NCBI RefSeq assembly: GCF_014306135.1
Contig: NZ_JACRWD010000005.1
Location: forward strand, 1 to 64,000
Reading direction: 5' to 3'
Source: Paraclostridium hominis
Lineage (GTDB): Bacteria; Bacillota; Clostridia; Peptostreptococcales; Peptostreptococcaceae
Length of the DNA: 64,000 bases
A model generated the notes under the pieces. That model searched no databases and had not been told where the DNA came from. It saw only the letters and a list, made by a program, of their open reading frames with translations. Both the position numbers and the translations under genes were made by a program. Positions 24,600 through 34,244 of the stretch are shown here, in pieces; the stretch's first letter is position 1, and each line of letters begins with the position of its first letter.

Positions 24600-27272
24600 A
24601 TGGGTTTATTAGATAACTTATTTAATATAGCAGATAAAAAAGAAATGAAGAAGTTCAATAAAACAGTAGATGAGATAGATGCATTAGAACCTAAGTTTCA
24701 AGCAATGTCAGATAGTGAATTAAAGAATATGACTAACGTATTTAAAGAAAGACTTAAAAATGGAGAAACAGTAGATGACATATTAACCGAAGCATTTGCA
24801 GTTGCTAGGGAAGCTTCAAAAAGGGTTCTTGGAATGAGACAATATAGAGTTCAGCTTATAGGTGGAATAGTATTACACCAAGGAAGAATAGCTGAAATGA
24901 AGACTGGAGAAGGTAAAACTTTAGTTGCAACAGCTCCAGTTTATTTAAATGCCTTAACTGGTAAAGGTGTACACGTAGTTACAGTAAATGATTACTTAGC
25001 AAAACGTGATAAAGAGCAGATGGGTAAAATTTATGAATTCTTAGGAATGACAGTAGGTGTTATAGTTCATGGACAAAACCCACAAGAAAGAAAAGCTCAA
25101 TATGAGTGTGATATAACTTATGGTACAAATAATGAATATGGATTTGATTACCTAAAGGATAACATGGTAATACACAAAGAACAAAAAGTACAAAGAGAAT
25201 TAAATTATGCAATAGTGGATGAGGTCGATTCTATATTAGTAGATGAGGCTAGAACTCCTCTTATAATATCTGGACCTGGAGATAAATCGACTCATCTATA
25301 TTCAGATGCAAATACATTTATACATACTTTAAAAGATGATAACTTTGAGATAGATGAAAAACAAAAGTCTGTATCTTTAACAGAAAGTGGTATACAAAAA
25401 GCAGAGGTTTATTTTGGAGTTGATAACATAACAGATATAGCTCATATAGAATTATTCCATCATATAAATCAAGCATTAAAAGCTCATAAAATAATGAAGT
25501 TAGATGTAGACTATGTTGTTAGAGATGGAGAAATAGTTATAGTTGATGAATTTACAGGAAGACTTATGTTTGGTAGAAGATACTCAGAAGGATTACACCA
25601 AGCTATAGAAGCAAAAGAAGGATTAAGAATTCAAAGAGAGTCTAAAACTTTAGCTACTATAACATTCCAAAACTATTTTAGAATGTATAATAAGCTATCA
25701 GGAATGACAGGTACAGCTAAAACAGAAGAAGAAGAATTTAAAGCTATATATAAAATGGATGTTGTTCAAATACCAACTAACAAGCCAATATTAAGAGAAG
25801 ATTTATCTGATTCAGTTTATAAAAGTGAGTTAGGTAAGTTTAATGCAGTTGTAGAAGATATAATAGAAAGACATAAAAATAATCAACCCGTTCTTGTTGG
25901 TACAGTATCGATTGAAAAATCTGAAGTATTATCTATGCTTCTAAAAAGAAAAGGCGTAAAACATGAAGTGTTAAATGCTAAAAACCACCATAAAGAGGCA
26001 GAGATAGTAGCGCAAGCCGGTAGATTAGGAGCTGTAACTATAGCAACTAATATGGCAGGTCGTGGTACTGACATTGTTTTAGGAGGTAACCCAGTATTCT
26101 TAACTAAAAAAGAAATGAAGAAAATGGGATACTCTGAGGAATTAATAAATACAGTTGATGCAGATATAGAAAGTTTAGGAATAGAATTAACAGAAGATAT
26201 AGTAAAAGCTAAATCTGATTATGATAAAATACTTAAAAAATATAAAGAGCAAACAGAACAAGAACAAAATAAAGTTAGAGAAGCTGGTGGATTAGCTATA
26301 ATAGGTACAGAAAGACACGAATCAAGAAGAATTGATAATCAGTTACGTGGTCGTGCAGGACGTCAAGGAGATCCAGGTAGTTCAAGATTCTATATAAGTT
26401 TAGAAGATGAGCTTATGAGATTATTCGGAAGTGAAAGAATATCTGGAATGGTTGAAAAGATAGGATTAGATGATGATACACCAATAGAAGCTAAAATGTT
26501 AACTAAATCTATAGAAAATGCTCAAAAGAAAGTTGAAGGTAGAAACTTTGGTATAAGAAAGCATGTACTTCAATATGATGATGTTATGAATAAGCAAAGA
26601 GAAATAATATATGAGCAAAGAGGCCGTGTATTAGAAGGTGAAAACTTACAAGAACAAATTCAAGCAATGATTCTATCAATAATAGAAGAATCATACGATA
26701 TATATGTTACAGATCAAGGGTTAGATCTTCATGCATATAAAGAACATCTATATCATATGTTTATGCCAAAAGGAAGTTTAGAAGTTGAAAACCTTGAAAA
26801 TATGAAAAAAGAAGATCTTATAAATGCTGTATATGAAATAGCTAATAAAATTTATAAAGAAAAAGAAGATATGGTTTCACCTGAAAAAATGAGAGAAATA
26901 GAAAGAGTAATACTTCTTCAAGCAGTTGATTCTTATTGGATAGATCATATAGATGCTATGGATCAATTACGTCAAGGTATAGGTCTTAGAGCAATAGGTC
27001 AACAAGACCCTGTTGTAGCATACAAATTAGAAGGATTTGATATGTTTGACAATATGACAAAAGCTATAAAGGAAGATACTGTAAGATATTTATATAACTT
27101 TACAGTGGAAGCACCTATAGAAAGAAAACAAGTAGTAGATGTAGATAAGATGTCTTCAAACGCTGATGAAGGACAAGGAAATAAGCCTGTAAAAAAAGGT
27201 GAAGAAATAGGAAGAAATGACGAGTGTCCTTGCGGAAGTGGTAAAAAATATAAAAAATGTTGTGGAAGATAA
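24600..27272 (+). CDS. secA: Preprotein translocase ATPase SecA (SecA1)
   Basis: Motor that pushes unfolded proteins through SecYEG. 890 residues with every expected part: Walker A MKTGEGKTLVA near residue 102, DEVDSILVDEARTPLIISG near 208, the preprotein cross-linking domain, the second nucleotide fold with NMAGRGTDIVLGG near 485 and IDNQLRGRAGRQGDPGSS near 580, and a C-terminal zinc-binding SEC-C motif CPCGSGKKYKKCC that contacts SecB-like partners and lipid. The order hpf-secA-prfB is shared with Bacillus. The shorter accessory SecA2 would lack the zinc tail, so this is the housekeeping copy. Confidence 0.97.
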   Translation: MGLLDNLFNIADKKEMKKFNKTVDEIDALEPKFQAMSDSELKNMTNVFKERLKNGETVDDILTEAFAVAREASKRVLGMRQYRVQLIGGIVLHQGRIAEMKTGEGKTLVATAPVYLNALTGKGVHVVTVNDYLAKRDKEQMGKIYEFLGMTVGVIVHGQNPQERKAQYECDITYGTNNEYGFDYLKDNMVIHKEQKVQRELNYAIVDEVDSILVDEARTPLIISGPGDKSTHLYSDANTFIHTLKDDNFEIDEKQKSVSLTESGIQKAEVYFGVDNITDIAHIELFHHINQALKAHKIMKLDVDYVVRDGEIVIVDEFTGRLMFGRRYSEGLHQAIEAKEGLRIQRESKTLATITFQNYFRMYNKLSGMTGTAKTEEEEFKAIYKMDVVQIPTNKPILREDLSDSVYKSELGKFNAVVEDIIERHKNNQPVLVGTVSIEKSEVLSMLLKRKGVKHEVLNAKNHHKEAEIVAQAGRLGAVTIATNMAGRGTDIVLGGNPVFLTKKEMKKMGYSEELINTVDADIESLGIELTEDIVKAKSDYDKILKKYKEQTEQEQNKVREAGGLAIIGTERHESRRIDNQLRGRAGRQGDPGSSRFYISLEDELMRLFGSERISGMVEKIGLDDDTPIEAKMLTKSIENAQKKVEGRNFGIRKHVLQYDDVMNKQREIIYEQRGRVLEGENLQEQIQAMILSIIEESYDIYVTDQGLDLHAYKEHLYHMFMPKGSLEVENLENMKKEDLINAVYEIANKIYKEKEDMVSPEKMREIERVILLQAVDSYWIDHIDAMDQLRQGIGLRAIGQQDPVVAYKLEGFDMFDNMTKAIKEDTVRYLYNFTVEAPIERKQVVDVDKMSSNADEGQGNKPVKKGEEIGRNDECPCGSGKKYKKCCGR

Positions 27273-27285
27273 TCTGGAGGTAAAA

Positions 27286-28393
27286 ATGCTTAATATACAA
27301 GAGTATAGACATAAAATAGAAGATATGTCTAAAAATATACAAGAATTGAGGGCTTCTCTTTGACATAGATGGCTTAAGAGAAAAAATAATTGAAAATGAA
27401 AAAATAATGAGTGAACAAGATTTCTGGAATGATAATGATAAAGCGCAAAAGACTTTACAAGAAAACAAAAATTTAAAGAGTACTGTAGATGAGTTTAATT
27501 ATCTACAGTCTTCTCTAGATGATATAGAAGTTCTTATAGAGTTAGCTTTAGAAGAAAATGATTCATCTTTAGAAAAAGAAGTCAATACTTCTATAAATTC
27601 ACTTGAAGAAGAAATAGATAAAGTAAAAATTAAAACATTATTAAGTGGAGAATACGACAAAAATAATGCTATACTATCTATAAATGCAGGTACTGGAGGA
27701 CTAGATGCTCAGGATTGGGCAAATATGCTTTTAAGAATGTATGATAGATGGGCAAGTTCTAAAGGATTTAAAGTTAAAACATTAGATTTAATTTATGATC
27801 CAGAAGCTGGAATAAAAAGTGCTACTATACAAATAGAAGGTCTAAATGCTTATGGATACTTAAAAAGTGAAAAAGGTGTACATAGAATTGTAAGAATATC
27901 ACCTTTTGATCCATCAGGAAAAAGACATACATCTTTTGCATCAGTAGATGTAATACCAGAATTGGACGATAGTATAACTATAGATATAAATCCTTCAGAT
28001 TTAAAAATAGATACGTATAGAGCATCTGGAGCTGGAGGTCAACATATAAATACTACTGACTCAGCAGTAAGAATAACACATATACCAACAGGTGTAGTCG
28101 TTCAGTGCCAAAACCAAAGATCCCAACATAGCAATAAAGATACTGCTATGAGAATGTTAATGGCAAAACTTATAGAGCTTAAAGAGTTAGAACAAAAAGA
28201 AACAATAGAAGATTTACAAGGTAAATATTCGCAAATAACTTGGGGAAGTCAGATAAGATCTTATGTATTCCAACCATACAAGCTAGTTAAAGACCATAGA
28301 ACTAATGCTGAAATTGGAAATGTTGATAGTGTTATGGATGGAAATATAGATTTATTTATAAATGAATATTTAAAAATGGCTAAATTAAAATAA
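27286..28393 (+). CDS. prfB: Peptide chain release factor 2, with programmed +1 frameshift
   Basis: Terminates translation at UGA and UAA. The gene starts at ATG 27286 (GGAGGT five nt upstream), runs 25 codons to an in-frame TGA at 27361-27363 in the context CTT-TGA-C, and continues in the +1 frame from 27362 (GAC) to the stop at 28393; total 368 residues. This is the classic autoregulatory site: low RF2 lets the ribosome slip on CTTT. The SPF tripeptide (RISPFDPSGKRH) that reads stop codons and the GGQ motif (GAGGQHIN) are both present. Reading only from the later ATG at 27407 would truncate domain 1. Confidence 0.95.
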
Positions 28394-28405
28394 TTCATAA
28401 AACTT

Positions 28406-28440
28406 AAGGCTTAAGAAGTTAATTCTTAAGCCTTATTTTA
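28406..28440 (+). terminator. Terminator of prfB
   Basis: AAGGCTTAAGAA and TTCTTAAGCCTT form a perfect 12-bp stem, followed by a short ATTTTA tail. Confidence 0.75.
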
Positions 28441-28452
28441 GGAGGAATTAAA

Positions 28453-30603
28453 TTGGATATAAATAAAATATTAAAATCAGAGTTTAATTTAAGAGATTCA
28501 CAAATAGAAAATACTATAAAGCTTATAGATGAAGGTAATACTATACCATTTATAGCTAGATACAGAAAAGAAATGACGGGAGAAATGAGTGATGTAACTC
28601 TTAGAGCATTTTATGATAAATTAGTTTATCTAAGAAATTTACAAAGTAGGAAAGATGACGTAAAAAGGATTATAGAAGAACAAGGGAAGTTAACTGAAGA
28701 AATAGTTAAAAATATAGAGCAAGCTAAAACACTTCAAGAAGTAGAAGATATTTATGCACCTTTTAAACAAAAGAAAAGAACGAGAGCAATTATAGCAAAA
28801 GAAAAAGGATTAGAACCATTAGCAATGTCTATATTAAATGAAAATATAGATTTAGAAAAAGAAACTAAAAAATATATAGATTTAGAAAAAGAAGTTAATT
28901 CAGAACTAGATGCATTAAAAGGAGCTAAAGATATAATTGCTGAAATAGTATCAGAAGATGCAAAATTAAGAAAATATATAAGAGATTTATCTTTAAGAGA
29001 AGGAACTATTATTACTAAAAATACAAAAGATGAAAAATCTGTTTATGATATGTATTATGATTATAGTGAAGCTGTAAAGACCATAGCTCCACATAGAGTA
29101 CTTGCAATAAACAGAGGTGAAAAAGAAGAATTCTTAAAAGTTAAATTAGAGATAAATAACGATAAAGTAATAAATCATATAATAGATAATTATATTAATA
29201 AAAATAATAAAACTAATGAAGATGAAATAAAGCTAGCTATAGAAGATGCATATAAAAGACTTATATTCCCTTCTATAGAAAGAGAAGTAAGAAATCATTT
29301 AACAGATATAGCTCACGAAAGAGCTATAAGTGTTTTTGGTCAAAATGTAAAAAGTTTATTACTTCAACCACCAGTAAAAGATAAAGTTGTAATGGGGTTT
29401 GACCCAGCATATAGAACTGGATGTAAAATTGCAGTAGTTGATAAAAATGGTAAGCTTTTAGATTATACAACAGTATATCCTACTAAGCCTCAAAATGATA
29501 TTGAAGGAGCAAAGAAAACTTTAAAACAACTTATAGAAAAGCATGATATAGATATAATTTCTATAGGTAATGGAACTGCATCAAGAGAATCGGAACAATT
29601 TGTATCTGAAATGTTAAAAGAAATAAAGAAAGAAGTTCAATATACAATAGTAAGTGAAGCAGGAGCATCAGTTTATTCAGCATCAGAACTTGCTAATGAA
29701 GAACATCCAGATATAAATGTATCTATAAGAGGTGCAATTTCAATAGCGAGAAGATTACAAGATCCGCTAGCTGAATTAGTAAAAATAGATCCAAAGAGCA
29801 TAGGTGTTGGGCAATATCAACATGATCTTAATAAAAAGAGATTAGAAGAGGTTTTAGATGGAGTTGTTGAAGACTCAGTAAACTCTGTTGGAGTTGATTT
29901 AAACACAGCATCATATTCATTACTTGAGCATATAGCAGGTATAAGTAAAACTATAGCTAAAAACATAATAGCTTATAGAGAAGAAAATGGGAATTTTACA
30001 TCAAGGGATCAGATTAAAAAAGTAAAAAGATTAGGGCCTCAAGCATTTACGCAATGTGCTGGGTTTATGAGAATAACAGATTCTAAAAATCCTTTAGATA
30101 ATACATCTGTACATCCTGAAAGTTATGATGTATGTAAAAAACTTTTAGAGAGAATTGGATATTCATTAAATGATATAAAAGATAAAAGTATAAGTGACAT
30201 AGATTCAAAAATTGAAGCTATAGGTATAGACAAATTAAGTGAAGAACTAGAAGTAGGAGTAGTAACTTTAAAAGATATTATATCTGAAATTAAAAAACCA
30301 GGAAGAGACCCTAGAGAAGAAGGTATGAAACCAGTTCTTAGAACTGACGTATTGAAAATTGAAGATATAAAAGAAGGTATGGTTTTAAAAGGAACTGTTA
30401 GAAATGTAGTAGACTTTGGAGCTTTTGTTGATATAGGAATAAAAAATGATGGACTAGTTCATAAATCTCAAATGAGCAATAAATTTGTAAAAGATCCTAT
30501 GACAATAGTTACAGTTGGGGATGTAATAGATGTAAAAGTAATAGGAGTAGATTTAAAAACACAAAGAGTTTCTTTAACTATGAGAGATGTTAAGGAGATA
30601 TAG
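28453..30603 (+). CDS. tex: Tex-family RNA-binding transcription accessory protein
   Basis: 716-residue Tex/Spt6-like protein: N-terminal helical region, a YqgF/RNase-H-like core (VMGFDPAYRTGCKIAVVD near residue 315), helix-hairpin-helix repeats (HIAGISKTIAKNIIAYREENG near 495) and a C-terminal S1 RNA-binding domain (VLKGTVRNVVDFGAFVDIG, about 640-712). The start is TTG with GGAGGAA 6 nt upstream. The molecular role is transcription- and RNA-related but poorly defined in Gram-positives. It is followed 10 nt later by an amidohydrolase gene, suggesting a two-gene operon. Confidence 0.93.
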   Translation: MDINKILKSEFNLRDSQIENTIKLIDEGNTIPFIARYRKEMTGEMSDVTLRAFYDKLVYLRNLQSRKDDVKRIIEEQGKLTEEIVKNIEQAKTLQEVEDIYAPFKQKKRTRAIIAKEKGLEPLAMSILNENIDLEKETKKYIDLEKEVNSELDALKGAKDIIAEIVSEDAKLRKYIRDLSLREGTIITKNTKDEKSVYDMYYDYSEAVKTIAPHRVLAINRGEKEEFLKVKLEINNDKVINHIIDNYINKNNKTNEDEIKLAIEDAYKRLIFPSIEREVRNHLTDIAHERAISVFGQNVKSLLLQPPVKDKVVMGFDPAYRTGCKIAVVDKNGKLLDYTTVYPTKPQNDIEGAKKTLKQLIEKHDIDIISIGNGTASRESEQFVSEMLKEIKKEVQYTIVSEAGASVYSASELANEEHPDINVSIRGAISIARRLQDPLAELVKIDPKSIGVGQYQHDLNKKRLEEVLDGVVEDSVNSVGVDLNTASYSLLEHIAGISKTIAKNIIAYREENGNFTSRDQIKKVKRLGPQAFTQCAGFMRITDSKNPLDNTSVHPESYDVCKKLLERIGYSLNDIKDKSISDIDSKIEAIGIDKLSEELEVGVVTLKDIISEIKKPGRDPREEGMKPVLRTDVLKIEDIKEGMVLKGTVRNVVDFGAFVDIGIKNDGLVHKSQMSNKFVKDPMTIVTVGDVIDVKVIGVDLKTQRVSLTMRDVKEI

Positions 30604-30612
30604 GAGGAGTAA

Positions 30613-31770
30613 ATGCTTTTTATAAAAAATGGAGTTATAAATACTGTCACTAATGGAATAATTCATGGTGATATACTTATAGAAAATGGTAAGATAATAG
30701 AAATAGGAACTAATATATCACATCCACAAGATGCACAAGTAATAGATGCTAATGGCAATCAAGTATATCCAGGATTTATAGATGCACATACACATCTAGG
30801 ATTGTGGGAAGATGGAATGGGATTTGAAGGAGCCGATGGAAATGAAGAAACAGATCCAATAACTCCACATTTAAATCCTATAGATGGAATAAATCCCATG
30901 GAAAGAAGTTTTGAAGAAGCCCGAAATGGAGGAATAACTTCAGTTTGTACAACACCAGGAAGTGCTAATGTTATGGGTGGACAGTGTATAGCTATAAAAA
31001 CTGTTGGAAGAAGAATTGATAAAATGGTTATAAAAAATCCAGTAGCTTCAAAAATAGCTTTTGGAGAAAATCCAAAAAGTTGTTATGGACAAGATGATAA
31101 AACACCACAAACTAGAATGGCAATAGCTGCAATGTTAAGAGAAACATTAAAAGAAGCTGAGCAGTACTTAGATGCAATTCTTATGCATGAAGAAGATGAT
31201 GAAAATGAAAAGCCAGATTACGATATAAAAATGGAAAGTTTACTACCTGTACTTAGAAGAGAAATTCCATTTAAAGTTCATGCACATAGAGCTGATGATA
31301 TGTTCACTGCTATAAGAATAGCTAAAGAGTTCAATCTTAAATTAACTTTAGATCATTGTACAGAAGGACATTTAATAGTAGAAGATTTATTAGAAGAAGG
31401 ATATCCTGTTGTAGTTGGGCCTTCTCTTTCAGAGAGATCTAAAATAGAACTTAGAAATTTAACTTTTGATACAGCTGGAATTTTATCTAATGCAGGTATG
31501 AATGTATCTTTAACAACAGACCATCCTGTTGTACCACTTCACTATTTACCTATATGCGCAGGAATAGCAGTTAAACATGGTATGATGTATGAAAAAGCTA
31601 TAGAAGCTATAACTATAAATGCAGCTAAGTTATTAGGTATAGAAGATAGAGTAGGGTCTTTAGAAATAGGAAAAGATGCAGACATAGTTATATGGGATAA
31701 TGATCCATTAGAAATCCAAAGTAACGTATTATATACTATAATTGATGGAAAAGTTGTTTATAGTAAATAA
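30613..31770 (+). CDS. Amidohydrolase-superfamily metal-dependent hydrolase
   Basis: 385 residues of the amidohydrolase superfamily (imidazolonepropionase/adenosine-deaminase-like branch). Metal ligands are recognisable: HTHLG near residue 60, HAHRADD near 222, DHCTEGH near 250 and a catalytic Asp in TTDHPVVP near 303. The C-terminal GKDADIVIWDNDPL strand motif is typical. The substrate is not predictable; acyl-amino-acid, dihydropyrimidine-like or other cyclic amide substrates are all possible. The start ATG has GGAGGAG upstream and follows tex by 10 nt. Confidence 0.82.
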   Translation: MLFIKNGVINTVTNGIIHGDILIENGKIIEIGTNISHPQDAQVIDANGNQVYPGFIDAHTHLGLWEDGMGFEGADGNEETDPITPHLNPIDGINPMERSFEEARNGGITSVCTTPGSANVMGGQCIAIKTVGRRIDKMVIKNPVASKIAFGENPKSCYGQDDKTPQTRMAIAAMLRETLKEAEQYLDAILMHEEDDENEKPDYDIKMESLLPVLRREIPFKVHAHRADDMFTAIRIAKEFNLKLTLDHCTEGHLIVEDLLEEGYPVVVGPSLSERSKIELRNLTFDTAGILSNAGMNVSLTTDHPVVPLHYLPICAGIAVKHGMMYEKAIEAITINAAKLLGIEDRVGSLEIGKDADIVIWDNDPLEIQSNVLYTIIDGKVVYSK

Positions 31771-31785
31771 TTAAAGATTAAATTA

Positions 31786-31814
31786 TTGACATAAATATGT
31801 AAAGTTTATAATAT
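31786..31814 (+). promoter_or_regulatory. Promoter of the FMN riboswitch-ribU unit
   Basis: A perfect TTGACA at 31786-31791 and TAATAT at 31809-31814 with a 17-nt spacer, about 30 nt upstream of the aptamer. Confidence 0.7.
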
Positions 31815-31842
31815 ATAATTATAAGGAAAATTAAATAGCACG

Positions 31843-31962
31843 AAAATCTTCGGGGCAGGGTGAGATTCCCTACCGGCGGTATAGCCCGCGAGCTACATTT
31901 GTAGCATGACTTGGTGAAATTCCAAGGCCGACAGTAAAGTCTGGATGAGAGAGGATTAGTAT
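31843..31962 (+). promoter_or_regulatory. FMN riboswitch (RFN element)
   Basis: The conserved core is clear: TCTTCGGGGCAGGGTGA, TTCCCTACCGGCGGT, AGCCCGCGAGC, TTGGTGAAATTCCAAGGCCG and ACAGTAAAGTCTGGATG, closing with GAGAGGAT. TCTTCGGG at 31847-31854 can alternatively pair with CTCGAAGA at 32020-32027, the 5' arm of the terminator, which gives a direct on/off switch. FMN should stop transcription before ribU. Confidence 0.97.
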
Positions 31963-32017
31963 AAATGTATAAAATTTAAAAATAAATGAATTTTATTTTT
32001 GATATACTCAAAAACTA

Positions 32018-32048
32018 AGCTCGAAGAGATTCTTCGGGCTTTTATTTT
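32018..32048 (+). terminator. Riboswitch-controlled terminator before ribU
   Basis: AGCTCGAAGA and TCTTCGGGCT (10 bp, one G-U pair), followed by TTTATTTTT. Confidence 0.88.
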
Positions 32049-32078
32049 TCCTAATATATAAATTAGGAGGTTTTATAT

Positions 32079-32684
32079 ATGCAACAAATAATTAAAAAAC
32101 AAAGATTGATGTCAACAAATACTATGACGAAGGTAGCGATATTATCAGCTATATCTTATATACTGATGTTTATATCACTGCCAATACCAGGGATATTCCC
32201 AGATTTTCTTAAAATAGACATATCAGATGTTCCTGCTATATTTGGAGGTATGTCTTTAGGACCAATTGCAGGATTTATAATAGTATTTATAAAAAATTTA
32301 TTTCAAGCTATGACGGCTTCTACTACTGCTTGGATAGGAGAAATAGCTAATTTATTAATTGGTGGATCATATGTAGTAATAGTATCTTTAATTTATAGAC
32401 ATAAAAAAGATATTAAAGGTTTATTAATAGGATTTATATTAGGGACTATAGCTATGATTATAGTGGGATGCCTAACTAATTATTATATGTTATTGCCTTT
32501 TTATGCTAAAGTAATGCCAATGGAAGCTATAATAAGCATGGGGAATATAATAAATCCAAGGATTACAGATTTAGGAAGTTTTGTTATTTGGATGATAGCT
32601 CCTTTTAATTTAGTTAAAGCAGTATTAATATCATTAATAACACTACCATTATACAAGAAGATGGAAGTTATACTTAAAAAATAG
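32079..32684 (+). CDS. ribU: Riboflavin ECF transporter substrate-binding protein RibU
   Basis: 201-residue S component of an energy-coupling-factor vitamin transporter. It has about six hydrophobic segments, with PIPGIFPDFLKIDISDVPAIFGG near residue 28 (the conserved L1/S2 region of RibU) and GSFVIWMIAPFNLVKA near 165. The FMN riboswitch immediately upstream fixes the substrate as riboflavin or a flavin. The shared EcfA/EcfT energising module is not in this window. AGGAGG precedes the ATG. Confidence 0.93.
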   Translation: MQQIIKKQRLMSTNTMTKVAILSAISYILMFISLPIPGIFPDFLKIDISDVPAIFGGMSLGPIAGFIIVFIKNLFQAMTASTTAWIGEIANLLIGGSYVVIVSLIYRHKKDIKGLLIGFILGTIAMIIVGCLTNYYMLLPFYAKVMPMEAIISMGNIINPRITDLGSFVIWMIAPFNLVKAVLISLITLPLYKKMEVILKK

Positions 32685-32770
32685 ACTATATTAAAATAAT
32701 AAGTTAGTATGCTAGATATAAAAGTAAATTGCTAACTAGCATACTAATTTATTTTAATATAGTCTTTTTA
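32684..32770. terminator. Very long hairpin between convergent genes (bidirectional terminator)
   Basis: About 33-36 nearly contiguous base pairs: GACTATATTAAAATAAT (32684-32700) and AAGTTAGTATGCTAG (32701-32715) pair with the mirror segment ending AATATAGTC at 32764, around a 20-nt loop. A T-run follows on the plus side and an A/T-rich tract on the minus side. It lies between ribU and a convergent GNAT gene. Much longer than a normal terminator. Confidence 0.8.
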
Positions 32771-32779
32771 TTTTAAGGT

Positions 32780-33625
32780 TTATTCTTTATAAGTATAATA
32801 AACACAGTCTTTATCAAAATCAGACATAGATCTATAATGATTATTCTTAAGTTTATCTACTAGATCATTATATGGATTAGAAACATAAATTTCAGCTTCT
32901 CTGGCTTTTGATTTTAATAAGTAGTAGTTAGTAGCATCGTTTATACCTTCAAATGTATTATCTATACAAATTATAGAAGGGCATGCTTTCATTGTAACTA
33001 TACACTTATGTCCATTAACTATTACCAAAGAATTATTTTTTACTAAATCATTATATACATCTTCGCATATATTTAAATAAGTAAAACCAGAAGCTAACTT
33101 ATTATTAAAATTTTTGAAGTAATCAAGATTTTTGAAATCTTCATATGAAATATTCCAACTTTCTATATTAAAGTCATCAATTTTGATGTCTAAGCCTTTA
33201 ATACTCTCATAACTTTTAAAACATACAAGACAACCTTGAATAAATTTAAAGTTTTTAGCTTTGAACATTTTTATACTAGCTTTAGTATCTTTTTGAGTAC
33301 ATATTCCTATATTAGTTGTTTTACCATTTCTTAAATCTTCTCTAGCTATATTAAATAGCGTGTCAATAATAGCATGAGCAAGTTGTTGCCCTCTATATTC
33401 TATATGAACTCTAAGTCCTTCAATCCACCCTTGTCTATCTGGTAATACTGTATACTTTCCAAATGCTACAATCTTATTATCTTTTTCTAAACCTAAAAAA
33501 CAGCCCTCTTTTGCATCTACCCATTTATGAAATATTTTAGGTATATAATCTTTTCCTTCCCAAATATTTTTTGATATATCCAATATATCATCGTAATCTT
33601 CATACGTAAGAACTTTATAATTCAA
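32780..33625 (-). CDS. GNAT-family N-acetyltransferase
   Basis: 281 residues. The N-terminal half is a GNAT domain; the acetyl-CoA loop is EYRGQQLAHAIID near residue 77-89, preceded by the strand WIEGLRVH. The C-terminal half (about 150-281) is a second, divergent acetyltransferase-like or oligomerisation domain lacking a clear motif. Substrate unknown. AGGGGGGA lies upstream of the ATG. It is convergent with ribU and divergent from the tsaE operon. Confidence 0.82.
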   Translation of the reverse strand: MNYKVLTYEDYDDILDISKNIWEGKDYIPKIFHKWVDAKEGCFLGLEKDNKIVAFGKYTVLPDRQGWIEGLRVHIEYRGQQLAHAIIDTLFNIAREDLRNGKTTNIGICTQKDTKASIKMFKAKNFKFIQGCLVCFKSYESIKGLDIKIDDFNIESWNISYEDFKNLDYFKNFNNKLASGFTYLNICEDVYNDLVKNNSLVIVNGHKCIVTMKACPSIICIDNTFEGINDATNYYLLKSKAREAEIYVSNPYNDLVDKLKNNHYRSMSDFDKDCVYYTYKE

Positions 33626-33791
33626 GTTAATCCCCCCTTGTCATAGAATATATTACCATAAATTTACAAATAAGTGTTATATAAAAAAACTTTGTCAATT
33701 TAAAACCTTTATAATAGTAATTGGTTATAATATAATAATATCTGTTACATTAAAAAATAATAAAAAAGTCTTATTTATGGAGATGATATAG

Positions 33792-34244
33792 ATGGTTAAA
33801 ATATATTTAGAAAATGAAGAACAAACTAAAGAAATAGGTTATAAATTAGGTCAACTTTTAACACCTAAAAGTGTAGTTTGTTTAATTGGAGATTTAGGTG
33901 CAGGTAAAACGACTATGACTCAAAGTTTAGCAAAAGCTTTAGAAGTAGATGATTATATAACAAGTCCTACTTTTAATATAGTAAATGAATATGAAGGAAG
34001 AATGCCTTTATATCATTTTGATGTATATAGAATTGGAAGCAGTGACGAAATGTATGATATAGGCTTTGATGAGTATATAGATGGAGAAGGAGTTTGTATA
34101 ATAGAATGGGCAAACTTAATAGAGGATATACTTCCAAATGAATACTTATATATAGAAATGAACTATAAAGAAACAGGAAGAGAAATGATATTAACTCCAA
34201 AAGGAGAAAAGTATGAAGAAATAGTTAAGGAGTTGACTAAGTAA
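33792..34244 (+). CDS. tsaE: tRNA t6A biosynthesis ATPase TsaE
   Basis: 150-residue P-loop ATPase of the TsaBDE complex that attaches threonylcarbamoyl to A37 of ANN-decoding tRNAs. Walker A is GDLGAGKTTMTQ near residue 34, followed by the family motif SPTFNIVNEYEG near 59 and YHFDVYRI near 72. First gene of a tight cluster; its stop overlaps the tsaB start by one base (TAATG). Confidence 0.95.
   Translation: MVKIYLENEEQTKEIGYKLGQLLTPKSVVCLIGDLGAGKTTMTQSLAKALEVDDYITSPTFNIVNEYEGRMPLYHFDVYRIGSSDEMYDIGFDEYIDGEGVCIIEWANLIEDILPNEYLYIEMNYKETGREMILTPKGEKYEEIVKELTK

Noticed and set aside
27407..28393. prfB starting at ATG 27407
   Set aside because: Misses the first ~40 residues of domain 1, which are encoded upstream with the canonical CTTTGAC frameshift site and a GGAGGT ribosome site.
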